Source: Akkermansiaceae bacterium | Lineage (GTDB): Bacteria > Verrucomicrobiota > Verrucomicrobiia > Verrucomicrobiales > Akkermansiaceae | Length of the DNA: 22,393 bases | Reading direction: 5' to 3' | NCBI GenBank assembly: GCA_020627645.1 | Contig: JAHDGN010000009.1 | Span: forward strand, 1 to 22,393 | Part shown: piece after piece, positions 6,900 through 15,846 of the stretch | How positions within the stretch are numbered: position 1 is the stretch's first letter | Layout: every line of letters begins with the position of its first letter | Made by a program: the position numbers and the translations under genes | The notes under the pieces: model-generated | Told to the model about the DNA's origin: nothing | The model's database searches: none | The model's input: only the letters and a program-made list of their open reading frames with translations

Positions 6900-8307
6900 A
6901 TGCGATGATTTGGTGGATAGGATCCGCTCCTTCGACACCAACGAGCTTTTCGTTGAGGCCAGCGTGCTGGAAGAAGAGTTCGTTTGGGTCGAATCCGAGT
7001 TGATGGAGGATGGTGGCGTGGAGATTTTTGACCTTGAGTTCTTCTTCGACAGCGGCGGATCCTAGTTCGTCGGTTTGGCCGATGCTGATGCCGCCTTTGA
7101 TGCCGCCCCCGGCCATCCACATGGTGAAGCCAGCGGAGTTGTGGTCTCGGCCGGTACCTTTGGCGTATTCGGCGGTGGGTTGGCGTCCAAATTCTCCGCC
7201 CCAGACGACGAGGGTTTCGTCTAACAGTCCTCGTTGTTTAAGGTCTTTGAGTAGGCCGGCGATGGGTTTGTCGGTGTTGCCGGCGTGTTTGTTGTGGTTG
7301 TGTTCGAGATCGCCATGGGCGTCCCAGTTATCGTCGTTGTGAGCGCCGCCAGAATAGAGTTGAATGAAGGGAACACCACGTTCGACGAGGCGTCGGGCGA
7401 GGAGACATTTTTTGCCGAAGTCTTCAGTTCGCTTTTGGTCGAGTCCGTAGAGTTCTTTGGTGGCTTGAGATTCTTTGGAGATGTCGATGGCTTCGGGCGC
7501 GGCAGATTGCATCTTGTAGGCGAGTTCAAACGAATCGATGCGAGCTTGCAGATTGCTGTTATGAATCCGGGAAGCGAGGTGACCGCTGTTGAGCTGGTTC
7601 AGGGATTGGATGATGCGATATTGTTCGTCGCGCGCCATTCCTCTTGCGTGTTGGAGGTCGAGGATGGGATCGCCTTTTGAGCGGAGGACGGTGCCTTGAA
7701 AATTGGCGGGCATGTAGCCGGAGGACCAATTTTTGGCGCCAGAGATCGGTCCACCGGTTTTGTCGAGCATGACGACGTAGCCAGGGAGGTTTTCGTTGGG
7801 GTTGCCGAGGCCATAGTTGACCCACGAGCCAAGAGATGGTTTTCCGGAAAGAAGTGAGCCAGAATTCATCATGAGCATGGCGGAGCCATGGATGGGCGAA
7901 TCGGCGGTGAGGGAGTGGATAAAGGCGATATCATCGACGCATTCACCAACGTGAGGGAATAGATCGGAGACCATTTTTCCGCACTGGCCATATGGTTTGA
8001 AGTTCCATTTGGGTTCGACGATGCGGCCTTGGTTTTTTTTGCCTCCGCGTCCAAAGGTTTTGACTGCGACGGTTTTGCCGTCGAGACCTTTCATCTTGGG
8101 TTTGTGGTCGAAGGTGTCGATGTGGGAGGGGCCGCCATACATGAAGAGGAAAATGACGGATTTGGCCTTGGGCTGGTGGTCTTTTTGGCGAAGGGTGCCG
8201 AGGTCGCCGGCACGGGCGAGCATGGAGGTGAGGGCGAGCGAGGTAAAGCCGCCTCCAACGGTGTGGAGGAATTCGCGGCGGTTGGTGTTTCCACAGAAGT
8301 CTTTCAT
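6898..8307 (-). CDS. DUF1501 family protein, Tat-exported
   Basis: The 469-residue protein carries a Tat signal (NRREFLHTVGGGFTSLALTSML, from residue 9). The DUF1501 domain, related to the alkaline phosphatase/sulfatase fold, is visible from VIFLFMYGGPSHIDTFDHKP (about residue 50) through LVVWGGEFGRQPTAEY and GRDHNSAGFTMWMAGGGIKGG near the C-terminus. Such proteins are typical of planctomycetes and verrucomicrobia and are nearly always paired with a DUF1549/DUF1553 cytochrome-like gene, as here, 16 bases upstream. The pair is thought to act on large sugars or sulfated glycans outside the cytoplasm, but the reaction is not established. The ATG at 8307 is preferred because the Tat motif follows it. 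The two genes are surely co-transcribed. Confidence 0.93.
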   Translation of the reverse strand: MKDFCGNTNRREFLHTVGGGFTSLALTSMLARAGDLGTLRQKDHQPKAKSVIFLFMYGGPSHIDTFDHKPKMKGLDGKTVAVKTFGRGGKKNQGRIVEPKWNFKPYGQCGKMVSDLFPHVGECVDDIAFIHSLTADSPIHGSAMLMMNSGSLLSGKPSLGSWVNYGLGNPNENLPGYVVMLDKTGGPISGAKNWSSGYMPANFQGTVLRSKGDPILDLQHARGMARDEQYRIIQSLNQLNSGHLASRIHNSNLQARIDSFELAYKMQSAAPEAIDISKESQATKELYGLDQKRTEDFGKKCLLARRLVERGVPFIQLYSGGAHNDDNWDAHGDLEHNHNKHAGNTDKPIAGLLKDLKQRGLLDETLVVWGGEFGRQPTAEYAKGTGRDHNSAGFTMWMAGGGIKGGISIGQTDELGSAAVEEELKVKNLHATILHQLGFDPNELFFQHAGLNEKLVGVEGADPIHQIIA

Positions 8308-8323
8308 CTTAAAATGGCTCTTT

Positions 8324-10738
8324 CTAGTCGAGGTAGATGGTTTCGTTAAGGTTGAGGATCAGGAGGCAGAGGCGGGGAAGGATTTGGTTTTTGGGGACGT
8401 TGTGGTTTTGTTGGAGGTCGCTGGCGAGTTTAAGAAGCTGTTGTTTCTCAGGTTCGGTGATTTTTCTGGAGGTGGCGAGTTGGAAAGCATGGGAGATTTT
8501 ATGAGGTAGTTGGTCGCCTTGGAGTCGTGAGGCGAAGCGATCGGCAAATTGATTCATGCGCTCGCTATTGATCATCGTGAGTGATTGGGTGGGCACGGTG
8601 GTGGCGAAGCGGGTGGGGCATGAAATGTCTCGTTGAGGGGCGTCGAAGTTGGCGAGGATGGGGAGTTGGATGGAGCGTTTGACGTGGATGTAGACGGCTC
8701 TGCGGTGAGCTTCTTTTTCGGGGGTAGGCGGCCAGACTTGTCGGGGTCTGGAAGAAGTCGCGAGGACAGCATCTGGCATTTTGGGGCGGACAGGTGGCCC
8801 TCCCTGTTTGAGATTGAGTTGGTTGGTGAGGGTGAGGAAGGTGTCCCAGATCTCTTCGGCGGTTAAGCGTCGCGGGTTTTGTCGCCAGTGGAGTTTGTTG
8901 GTTGGGTCGAGGTTGTTTTTCCCAGTGGTTGAGAGTTGGTAGGTGGACGAGTTGAGGATGAGCCGGAGAATGTGCTTGGTGGACCAGTTGTTTTCGATCA
9001 GTTCGTTGGCGAGGTAATCGAGTAGTGCTTGGTTGGAGACTCCGGTGCCGAGTGTTCCAAAATCGTTGGCGGTATCGACGAGTCCTTTAGAGAAGCAGTA
9101 TTGCCAGAGTCGATTAACCCAGACGCGGGCGGTGAGGGGGTTTTGGGGGCTTGTCATCCATTGGGCCAGAGCGAGGCGGGTGCGTTCTGGGGTTTGTCCA
9201 TGAGGGTCAAGGACGGCGGGGAAAGCGATCGGGACTTCCTTTCCCTGAGCGTGGACGTTTCCACGTTTGTGGATTCGGGGAGGGTCAATTTTTGAGTTTT
9301 CGTTGATGGCGAGATAGGGAAGCCCTTGAAGGGGTTTGTTGAGTTTTTGGCGTCGGAGCTGAAGGGGCCGCATTTTTTGAGCAAATTCTGGACCGTAGGT
9401 GGAGGTGATCACTTTCGGGTGGATCGTGGCGAGTTGGTTTGGATGAAGTTGGTGGAGGGGGGCTCGGGTGAGTTGGATATTGAGTTTAGGTCGTTTAGAT
9501 TGTGTGATGAGACCGATGACGTTTTTGCCGGTCGTGAGTTCGGTCGATGGAAGAGGGATGAAGTAGCGGTTGTTGATTTTTTGAGGGACGCCTTGGTGGA
9601 TGGGGGTGCCGTTGAGGTAGATTTCGAGTTTGTTGAGTTGATGGTTTTCGAGATAGATCAAAAGGTGTGAGGGGATTTGAGTGAGACCAAACTCGGCACG
9701 AAGGGTGAGCGGCTGGCGAGGTTTCCATTTCTTTTTGGAAGAAAACCCGTGTGCTGGAGCATCGAATGAGGGAAGGGACCAGGAAGGGTTCTCCGGAAGA
9801 GCTGGTAGTTTGGTCCAAGGAGTGGAGAGAGGTTTGGGGTCTGGTGATTTCTTGAGGAAGGGGTGAAGCTTGGTTTGGTCGATCGTTTTCCAGAGGGCTT
9901 CGATCTCTTGATGGACTTCTTGGCGTTTTTGGTCGTGATCCGCAATAATCTTGGGGTCGGTCCAGACTTTGTTCGATTTCTTGAGGAGATCAGGTTGGAT
10001 GCCGTCGAAGAAAGCCATCATGGAGAAGTAGTCTGCTTGTGAGATGGGATCGCCTTTGTGATCATGGCATTTCGCGCAGGCCATGGTGGTTCCAAGAAAT
10101 GCTTCGCCAGCGACGTCGACAATTTCACCGATCGCGTCGGCGTGAGCTTGAGGGCCATCTGCTGGTTCATCGTCACGTTGCATGAGGGCCATGAAGCCAG
10201 TGGCGATGTGTGAATCGAGAGTTCCGTTGGGGATTTGGTCGCCAGCAAGTTGCTCGAGGATGAGCTGGTTGTATGGTTTATCGGCGTTGAAGGCCCTGAT
10301 GATGTAATCACGGTAGCGCCAGATGTAGGGTTTATTGGAATCCCGTTCGAATCCGTTGGTTTCGGCATAGCGGACGAGGTCTAGCCAATGGGAGGCAAAT
10401 TTTTCACCGAAGTGTGAGGAGTTGAGGTAATGATCGACTAGTTCTTTCCAGGCGAGATTGGTGGGTTTGGGTGGGAGTCCGGTGAGATCGTAGGAAAGTC
10501 GTCTCTGGAGTTGGGGGAGGGTGGCGGGTTGATTCGGCTGAATCCCTTTTTTTTGGAGTTCGTGGAGGATGAAGGCATCAATCGGGTTTTTGATGAATGG
10601 GTGCTGAATATTGGGGGGGGTGATTTTTTGGACAGATTGGTAAGCCCAGTAGTTGGAGCTGGTTCCTTTCTTGTCCTTCGCTTGAGTCAGGAAACTAAGG
10701 AGAGCTAGAATGGCTAAGACTGGAGCGATGAATTTCAT
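8324..10738 (-). CDS. DUF1549/DUF1553 (PSCyt2/PSD1) secreted protein with a CxxCH haem-type motif
   Basis: The 804-residue protein has a Sec signal (MKFIAPVLAILALLSFLTQA). The DUF1549 domain follows with RRLSYDLTGLPP (about 79-90), SHWLDLVRYAETNGFERD (116-133), and one CAKCHDH motif at 221-227, a possible covalent haem site. DUF1553 covers the C-terminal part with PQNPLTARVWVNRLWQYCFSKGLV and, later, RPRQVWPPTPEKEAHRRAVY. The usual extra N-terminal planctomycete cytochrome domain (PSCyt1) is absent, so this is the shorter form. It is partnered with the DUF1501 gene 16 bases downstream. Its start lies only 39 bases after rtcA with no terminator seen, so some transcription may enter from the RNA-repair operon. 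The families are clear, the substrate unknown. Confidence 0.92.
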   Translation of the reverse strand: MKFIAPVLAILALLSFLTQAKDKKGTSSNYWAYQSVQKITPPNIQHPFIKNPIDAFILHELQKKGIQPNQPATLPQLQRRLSYDLTGLPPKPTNLAWKELVDHYLNSSHFGEKFASHWLDLVRYAETNGFERDSNKPYIWRYRDYIIRAFNADKPYNQLILEQLAGDQIPNGTLDSHIATGFMALMQRDDEPADGPQAHADAIGEIVDVAGEAFLGTTMACAKCHDHKGDPISQADYFSMMAFFDGIQPDLLKKSNKVWTDPKIIADHDQKRQEVHQEIEALWKTIDQTKLHPFLKKSPDPKPLSTPWTKLPALPENPSWSLPSFDAPAHGFSSKKKWKPRQPLTLRAEFGLTQIPSHLLIYLENHQLNKLEIYLNGTPIHQGVPQKINNRYFIPLPSTELTTGKNVIGLITQSKRPKLNIQLTRAPLHQLHPNQLATIHPKVITSTYGPEFAQKMRPLQLRRQKLNKPLQGLPYLAINENSKIDPPRIHKRGNVHAQGKEVPIAFPAVLDPHGQTPERTRLALAQWMTSPQNPLTARVWVNRLWQYCFSKGLVDTANDFGTLGTGVSNQALLDYLANELIENNWSTKHILRLILNSSTYQLSTTGKNNLDPTNKLHWRQNPRRLTAEEIWDTFLTLTNQLNLKQGGPPVRPKMPDAVLATSSRPRQVWPPTPEKEAHRRAVYIHVKRSIQLPILANFDAPQRDISCPTRFATTVPTQSLTMINSERMNQFADRFASRLQGDQLPHKISHAFQLATSRKITEPEKQQLLKLASDLQQNHNVPKNQILPRLCLLILNLNETIYLD

Positions 10739-10777
10739 GAATGCCGGAAGACAATGGTATTACTGATTGCGGACAAT

Positions 10778-11821
10778 TCAATCTTTCAGGGGTGGGGCCT
10801 GGTTTTGAGATTCGGAACTGGAGATGATTTGGCAGCCCCGCTCTGTGGGTTCGTGGTGGAATTTGACGGGGAGGAAAGATTCGATGGTTTGGATGTTTGT
10901 TTTGATGTGGTTGGTGGTGGCAGAGGTTTGGAATTGGCTGTTGCCGGCAAGAGCCATCGGGATGAGGAGTTGGTCGGCTAGGTGTCTGCCGACGACAGCA
11001 CCGCTGGAAAGGTAGTTTTGAATGTTCTTGGCGACTTCGGCAGCGACTCGCTCGGAGGATTTACCTCGTTCACCAAAAGTGGTGACTCGTTCGGTGATGT
11101 TTTTATAGGCAATTTCGGCTGAAAGCGTATTGCCTTGGCAATCGGCATCTTGGGTGTGGTTTGCTAGAATCGTGTTTTTGTGCCAATCGAGAAGTTTGCA
11201 AAGGGCGGCTGTTTCTCGATCAGCGATCGAACCATCGAGATGTGCGGAAATGCAGTGGATTTGTTGCCCTATGAGGTCCCCTCGCTCGAGAATCGAAATG
11301 GGCTGTAGTTTTTGATTGCCACAGAACCGAAAGAAGATTTCGCCTCCTCCGGCAGGGATGAACCCATAGCGGCGGAGTTCAGTCTCGATAGAAATGCCCA
11401 TGGTGGTGAGAACTGGGAAGAACGTACGAGTTAGAAAATCGAGCGGAGGTGCCATGGGGTTGTGGGTTCCTCCAGTCAATGTGAGGGTACTAGAATTTTC
11501 AGCCTGCCACAGGGCGGGAAGAAGAGTCTGTGCGAGGAGGGTGGTGCTGCCAGCGGTGCCAATGGCGAAGTGATAGTTTCCTCCGGATACTTTGCCGGGG
11601 TGAAAGACTATTTCCGTTGAGCCGATCTCGTCGCCACTGACAGAGCCGTTAGAGATTTCGGCCATGGCTCTCACGCAGGTGAGGTGCTGTCGTGCGAGCC
11701 CTGGTTTTGAGCGAGAGGCACGGATGTCCCTGAGGCGAAAGGGTTGCCCGGTGATCGCGGAGAGAGTGAGAGAGGTGCGGAGAATTTGGCCTCCGCCGTT
11801 TTTTCCTGAGAGTTGGAGCAT
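10778..11821 (-). CDS. rtcA: RNA 3'-terminal phosphate cyclase RtcA
   Basis: RtcA uses ATP to turn an RNA 3'-phosphate into a 2',3'-cyclic phosphate by way of an AMP-histidine intermediate. The 347-residue protein shows the family motifs: GGGQILRTSLTLS (9-21), RASRSKPGLARQHL (34-47), GTHNPMAPP (118-126), the RCTP-like FIPAGGGEI (154-162), and VVGRHLADQLLIPMALAG (276-293). The catalytic histidine is H305 in TNHIKTNI, which lines up with E. coli His309 in its SCHLLTNI. Length matches the family (about 340). It is the last gene of the RNA-repair operon, 49 bases after pnkp. Its product can feed RtcB, which accepts 2',3'-cyclic phosphate ends. Confidence 0.95.
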   Translation of the reverse strand: MLQLSGKNGGGQILRTSLTLSAITGQPFRLRDIRASRSKPGLARQHLTCVRAMAEISNGSVSGDEIGSTEIVFHPGKVSGGNYHFAIGTAGSTTLLAQTLLPALWQAENSSTLTLTGGTHNPMAPPLDFLTRTFFPVLTTMGISIETELRRYGFIPAGGGEIFFRFCGNQKLQPISILERGDLIGQQIHCISAHLDGSIADRETAALCKLLDWHKNTILANHTQDADCQGNTLSAEIAYKNITERVTTFGERGKSSERVAAEVAKNIQNYLSSGAVVGRHLADQLLIPMALAGNSQFQTSATTNHIKTNIQTIESFLPVKFHHEPTERGCQIISSSESQNQAPPLKD

Positions 11822-11870
11822 AGTTGTTGATCGATGAATGACTGAAGAAAGTGACTAAAGTACTTTGTTG

Positions 11871-14399
11871 CTATAGTCTGGGGTCCACTGGTTCGGATTC
11901 GAGAGCGAGGACGGCAAAAACGCATTCGTGGACGCTGCGGAGAGGAGCGCGTTCGACAAAGCGGTGAAGGGCTTCGAGCCCAAGGGCGTATTCACGTAGG
12001 GCAAGAGATTGTTTGGTTTTGAGGCCACGCTGTTTGAGGCGTTTGAGGTTTTTATCTTCGAGATAGTCAGGACCGTAGATGATGCGGAGATATTCTTTGC
12101 CACGACATTTGATGGCGGGTTGAAGCAGGCCGCGGTTTCCCTTAGTGAGGAAGGTTTTGGTTTTGACGACCATGCCTTCGCCTCCGTTGGCGGTGAGATT
12201 TTCCCACCAGTTGATGGTGGAGGTGACAGAGCTGTTGTCGTTAAGATCTACGACTTGGATTTGAATTTTTTGGAAGAGTTGGGGATCAGCTTCTGAGAGT
12301 TGTTGGCCGAGGGTCATGTGCCATTGGTTGGTTTTGTCGGTATGGACTTGGCCCTCGGTGGCGAGAAGATGGAACGGAGCGATTTTGTAATCATCGATCG
12401 ATAGGGTGTCCCAGCAGTAGGGTTGGTAGGCGGCTCGGAAATTGGTGATGTTTTGATGTTTGGATTGTATGCGAGTCTTGAGTTCCTCTAGGTCCGGATG
12501 ATGTGTCTGATCGAGCAATTTTTGGGCCGTTGAGGTGAAGAGTTCTCCAGCGGCACCGACGGGTGCATACTGTGTCGTTAGAAGATCACGAGCTTTGGCA
12601 GACCAAGGCATGATTTCGCAGTCGAGGCAAGCCCAGTTGGTTTGATGAGTGTCCCAGAAGTTTGCTTGGTTGAGTGCAGTTCGCAGACGTTGGAGGATTT
12701 GGTCTGTGAATTCCTGGTCTTTGAAAAAAGGGCGACCGGTGCGGGTGTGGATCACGCCAGTGGTGCCGTCTGGAATTCCGAACCGAGTACGGGAAGTTTC
12801 TGGATCTCTAGTGATCGTGATAATAGCGCGGGACCCCATGTGCTTTTCTTCGCAGATGAGTTGAGTCTCTCCAACGCCTTGAAAGTAGGCGAAGGCTTCT
12901 TCGGGTCGTTCAAGCCATTCTGGTTGAGGACTGGTGGCGCAAGGGGACATCGTAGGTGGTAGGTGAATCAGCCAGCGAGGATCGATGGCGAATCGGCTCA
13001 TGACCTCTAGGGCTGTGATGGCATTTTCTTCACGAATCGTGAGGTTGTGGAGGTATCTGGTTTCGAGAATTCGGCGTCCGGAGACGTCGGCGATATCTAG
13101 AAGAGTGTCGAGGTGTTGTTGAGGAGAGAGGCCATCGGGATCGGGAAGGAACGGTCGAGGGGGCTCAACATAGGTTTGGTGCGCAGGAACGGAGATCGTT
13201 TCTTGTTCGGGGTAGCGGAGGGCGGTGAGTTTTCCGCCAAATGGACACCCGGTATCGATATTGACTGTACGATTGAGCCAACGTGGGTCGGCAACGGGTG
13301 TGTGGCCGTAGACAATGAGAGCCCGCCCCCGGTATTCGGCAGCCCAGTCGAGTCGGATTGGGAGTCCGTGTTCGTCCTTCTCTCCGGTTGTATCGCCGTA
13401 GAGGCACATTTCGCGGATTGCACCGGAGCCGCGTCCAATCATTTCTTCTTTGATACCGGCATGGGCCACAACGAGTTTGCCGTTGTCGAAGACGAGATGT
13501 GAGACGAGATTGTCGAGGAAAGTTTGGAGATCACGGTGGTCGATGGGATTGGCATCAAGCTGGGCTATCGTTTCCTCTAGTCCGTGAGTAAGGGAAACGT
13601 TTTTGCCATTCAGGTGGCGGAGGAGTTTCACGTCGTGGTTGCCCGGAACGCAATGTGCGGTTCCGGCGTTGACTGAGTTCATGACAAGGCGGAGGACTGC
13701 GGGGGAATCAGGACCGCGGTCGATGAGATCACCGACAAAAATGAGAGTACGGTTGGCGTGGCTAGCGGTATCGTTTTCGACTTGGTATCCAAGTTCGGTG
13801 AGGAGGTCTAGGAGTTCTTGGATGCACCCGTGGACGTCTCCGATGATATCGAAGGGGCCTTCGAGGTGGCGTTTGTTGTTCCAGAGTGGTTCGCGAGTGA
13901 TCCCTTCGATGGCATCGACTTCTTCGGGTGAGTTGAGGTGGTGAATTTTGCGGAATCCTTCACGTTTGAGTCCACGAAGGCCTCGCTTCATGATGGCTGA
14001 TTGGCGTCGGATGACATGCGGGCTAAAGTCTCGATCGAGGCGTGATTTGTTGCGATCATGGCAGATGTTTTCGGGGATTTTGAAGAGAATAGCGGCGGGG
14101 AGGAAATGGTGTTGGCGGGCGATTTGGATGAGTTCCTTACGAGCTGCGGGATCGACGTTGGTTGCGTCGATCACAGTCAGTTTGCCAAGTTTTAATCTGG
14201 TGGAGACAAGATGGTTAAGGAGAGAGAAAGCTTCGGCAGAAACGAGTTGGTTGTTCTCATCGTCAGAAACGAGACCTCGGCAAACATCTGAGGAAACAAT
14301 TTCGGTGGGGAGGAAGTGTTTTTTGGCAAAGGTGGATTTACCAGATCCGGAGGGCCCGATGAGAAGGATGAGGGAGAGTTCTGGAAAGTTGAGTTTCAT
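11871..14399 (-). CDS. pnkp: Polynucleotide kinase-phosphatase-ligase Pnkp (bacterial RNA repair)
   Basis: The 842-residue protein has the three-part Pnkp layout. The N-terminal 5'-OH kinase has Walker A GPSGSGKS (15-22). The central metallophosphoesterase, a 2',3'-phosphatase, has GDVHGC (187-192), GDLIDRG (223-229), GNHD (253-256), HAG (313-315) and YGHTPV (364-369). The C-terminal ligase/adenylyltransferase has motif I EEKHMGSRA with lysine K519, and later GEGMVVK. Clostridium thermocellum Pnkp, the model, is about 870 residues with the same order. The enzyme heals both ends of a broken RNA and can adenylate; with Hen1 it makes a 2'-O-methylated repair. The start is set at 14399, four bases after the hen1 stop, because homology begins there; an upstream in-frame ATG at 14501 lies inside hen1 and adds an unrelated low-complexity tail. 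Confidence 0.96.
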   Translation of the reverse strand: MKLNFPELSLILLIGPSGSGKSTFAKKHFLPTEIVSSDVCRGLVSDDENNQLVSAEAFSLLNHLVSTRLKLGKLTVIDATNVDPAARKELIQIARQHHFLPAAILFKIPENICHDRNKSRLDRDFSPHVIRRQSAIMKRGLRGLKREGFRKIHHLNSPEEVDAIEGITREPLWNNKRHLEGPFDIIGDVHGCIQELLDLLTELGYQVENDTASHANRTLIFVGDLIDRGPDSPAVLRLVMNSVNAGTAHCVPGNHDVKLLRHLNGKNVSLTHGLEETIAQLDANPIDHRDLQTFLDNLVSHLVFDNGKLVVAHAGIKEEMIGRGSGAIREMCLYGDTTGEKDEHGLPIRLDWAAEYRGRALIVYGHTPVADPRWLNRTVNIDTGCPFGGKLTALRYPEQETISVPAHQTYVEPPRPFLPDPDGLSPQQHLDTLLDIADVSGRRILETRYLHNLTIREENAITALEVMSRFAIDPRWLIHLPPTMSPCATSPQPEWLERPEEAFAYFQGVGETQLICEEKHMGSRAIITITRDPETSRTRFGIPDGTTGVIHTRTGRPFFKDQEFTDQILQRLRTALNQANFWDTHQTNWACLDCEIMPWSAKARDLLTTQYAPVGAAGELFTSTAQKLLDQTHHPDLEELKTRIQSKHQNITNFRAAYQPYCWDTLSIDDYKIAPFHLLATEGQVHTDKTNQWHMTLGQQLSEADPQLFQKIQIQVVDLNDNSSVTSTINWWENLTANGGEGMVVKTKTFLTKGNRGLLQPAIKCRGKEYLRIIYGPDYLEDKNLKRLKQRGLKTKQSLALREYALGLEALHRFVERAPLRSVHECVFAVLALESEPVDPRL

Positions 14400-14403
14400 C
14401 GTT

Positions 14404-15801
14404 TTACTTGGAGAAGTGTGCGAGTTGGCTCGGAGATCCGTGTTCGGGGTGTTCGTCGCCGAGAAGTTGGAAGTTGACTTGGTATTGGTGTTTTTCAGCA
14501 AGGTTGTTGGCCCATGTTTGAAATTCTTGACGGGTCCACTCGAAGCGATGGTCGCGGTGGCGGAGTTGGCCGGGCTTCATGCCTTCGAAGAGTTGATTGT
14601 ATTCGATGTTTGGGGTGGTGATGATGATGTGTTGAGGTTTTGCGCACTCAAAGACGACGCGTGAAAGGGCATCGAGCCGAGGGAGGTCAAGGTGCTCGAT
14701 GACTTCGATAAGAGTGGCGACGTCATGATTGGCAATCCGTTGGTCGCGGTAGATCAGGGAGCCTTGGATCAGGGTAAGGCGTTGATCGTATTTTTTGCGG
14801 GATCGTTCGATGAGCTTCTCATGTGCGATGGCAAGAGAGCGAGAGTCAACGTCCATTCCGGTGATCTTAGGAATTTTGGTTTTGCTGAGGAGGCGATAGA
14901 GGAGCTTGCCTTCGCCGCAGCCAAGGTCGACGACGGAAGATGGGTTGAGGTCTTTGATTAGGTCTGTGACGTAGTCGAGGCGCTCGGTGTGGAGGGTCAC
15001 CTTGGGTTCTAGTTTTTGGGAGGGAGCCTTTAGACCTTGTTCACTCTCTTCATCATCTGGGTTTTCGGTATCGGGAGCGAGACGGCTGAGAGCTTCGCGG
15101 GTCAGTGAGCGTTGATGTTTGAGGTAGCGGGATACGATCCATTCGCGCTCAGGATGATCTTGGAGCCAGTCGGAACCCTTATCTAGGAGTTTTTCGATTT
15201 CTTCGGGCCCGACCCAGTAGTGTTTGAGTCTGTCTAGAGCAGGGATGAGGACGTAGAGGTGTTGAAGGAGTGATTGGAGAGTGGTCGTTTTTTGTAGGGT
15301 TACGTTTCGGTGTGCTGCTTGGCCCCAGTCAGGGAAGCGTGGGTCTAGATCGGTTGATTCGATGGTGATCTGGTATCGTAGAGGTGAGAAGAGACGTTCA
15401 ATTTGGGCCTCACCCCCGGGTGCGGGGAGAGTGGGAAGGTGAGCGGTGAGGTTGAGGAGTTTGGTGGTGAGCTCAGGGCGCTTTTGACAGGTTCCGTTGA
15501 GAGCGGTTCCGTAGATGCGGGAGATGGCATTGGAGAGAAATGACGAGGCGGCATAGGGTCGGTCGTTGACATATTGTCCAAGGGCCCAGCCGGATTGACG
15601 GGCGCCGGGTGATCGAACAAGAGAGACTGGATCGATTTCGACCAGGAGGGTAGCGGTGCATTTGTCCTCGGCGGTTTCAGGGTAGAAGACAGTGGCTTGG
15701 CCGAAGGAGAGGCTGGAGGTGTTGATATTGGCGGGATTTTTGTGGAGGAGGTAGCCGAGATCAGTAGCGTTGGGTCCGGTATTGGTAATTGAGAGGAGCA
15801 T
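14404..15801 (-). CDS. hen1: 3'-terminal RNA ribose 2'-O-methyltransferase Hen1
   Basis: Hen1 methylates the terminal 2'-OH at the 3' end of broken RNA before Pnkp seals it, which protects the repaired site from the same ribotoxin. The 465-residue protein has an N-terminal domain (about 1-240) known to support Pnkp ligation, an acidic linker (about 243-262, DTENPDDEESEQ), and a SAM-dependent methyltransferase domain with SSVVDLGCGEGKLLYRLL (288-305, SAM site 291-298). The metal-dependent 2'-OH site is complete: E366, E369 and H370 in EVIEHLD, and H418 in HRDHRFEW. As I recall, these numbers and the length equal those of the C. thermocellum enzyme. It is translationally close to pnkp, with a 4-base gap, the standard pairing. 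Confidence 0.96.
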   Translation of the reverse strand: MLLSITNTGPNATDLGYLLHKNPANINTSSLSFGQATVFYPETAEDKCTATLLVEIDPVSLVRSPGARQSGWALGQYVNDRPYAASSFLSNAISRIYGTALNGTCQKRPELTTKLLNLTAHLPTLPAPGGEAQIERLFSPLRYQITIESTDLDPRFPDWGQAAHRNVTLQKTTTLQSLLQHLYVLIPALDRLKHYWVGPEEIEKLLDKGSDWLQDHPEREWIVSRYLKHQRSLTREALSRLAPDTENPDDEESEQGLKAPSQKLEPKVTLHTERLDYVTDLIKDLNPSSVVDLGCGEGKLLYRLLSKTKIPKITGMDVDSRSLAIAHEKLIERSRKKYDQRLTLIQGSLIYRDQRIANHDVATLIEVIEHLDLPRLDALSRVVFECAKPQHIIITTPNIEYNQLFEGMKPGQLRHRDHRFEWTRQEFQTWANNLAEKHQYQVNFQLLGDEHPEHGSPSQLAHFSK

Positions 15802-15846
15802 GTGGATTTTTTTGCTGGTGAGAAAAATTTACAGGAAGAGCATGGA

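Noticed and set aside
6486..7120. Two minus-strand frames of 151 and 159 residues across the deletion scar
   Set aside because: They are out of frame with SASA and DUF1501 and are Arg/Ser/Gln-rich; they only bridge broken genes.
14400..14501. Upstream start for pnkp
   Set aside because: It lies inside hen1 and adds a low-complexity Asn/Thr tail. Kinase homology starts at the ATG at 14399, just after the hen1 stop.
13948..14664. 238-residue plus-strand open frame antisense to pnkp and hen1
   Set aside because: Both opposite genes are fully conserved; the product is Arg/Ser-rich without any domain, typical of a shadow frame.
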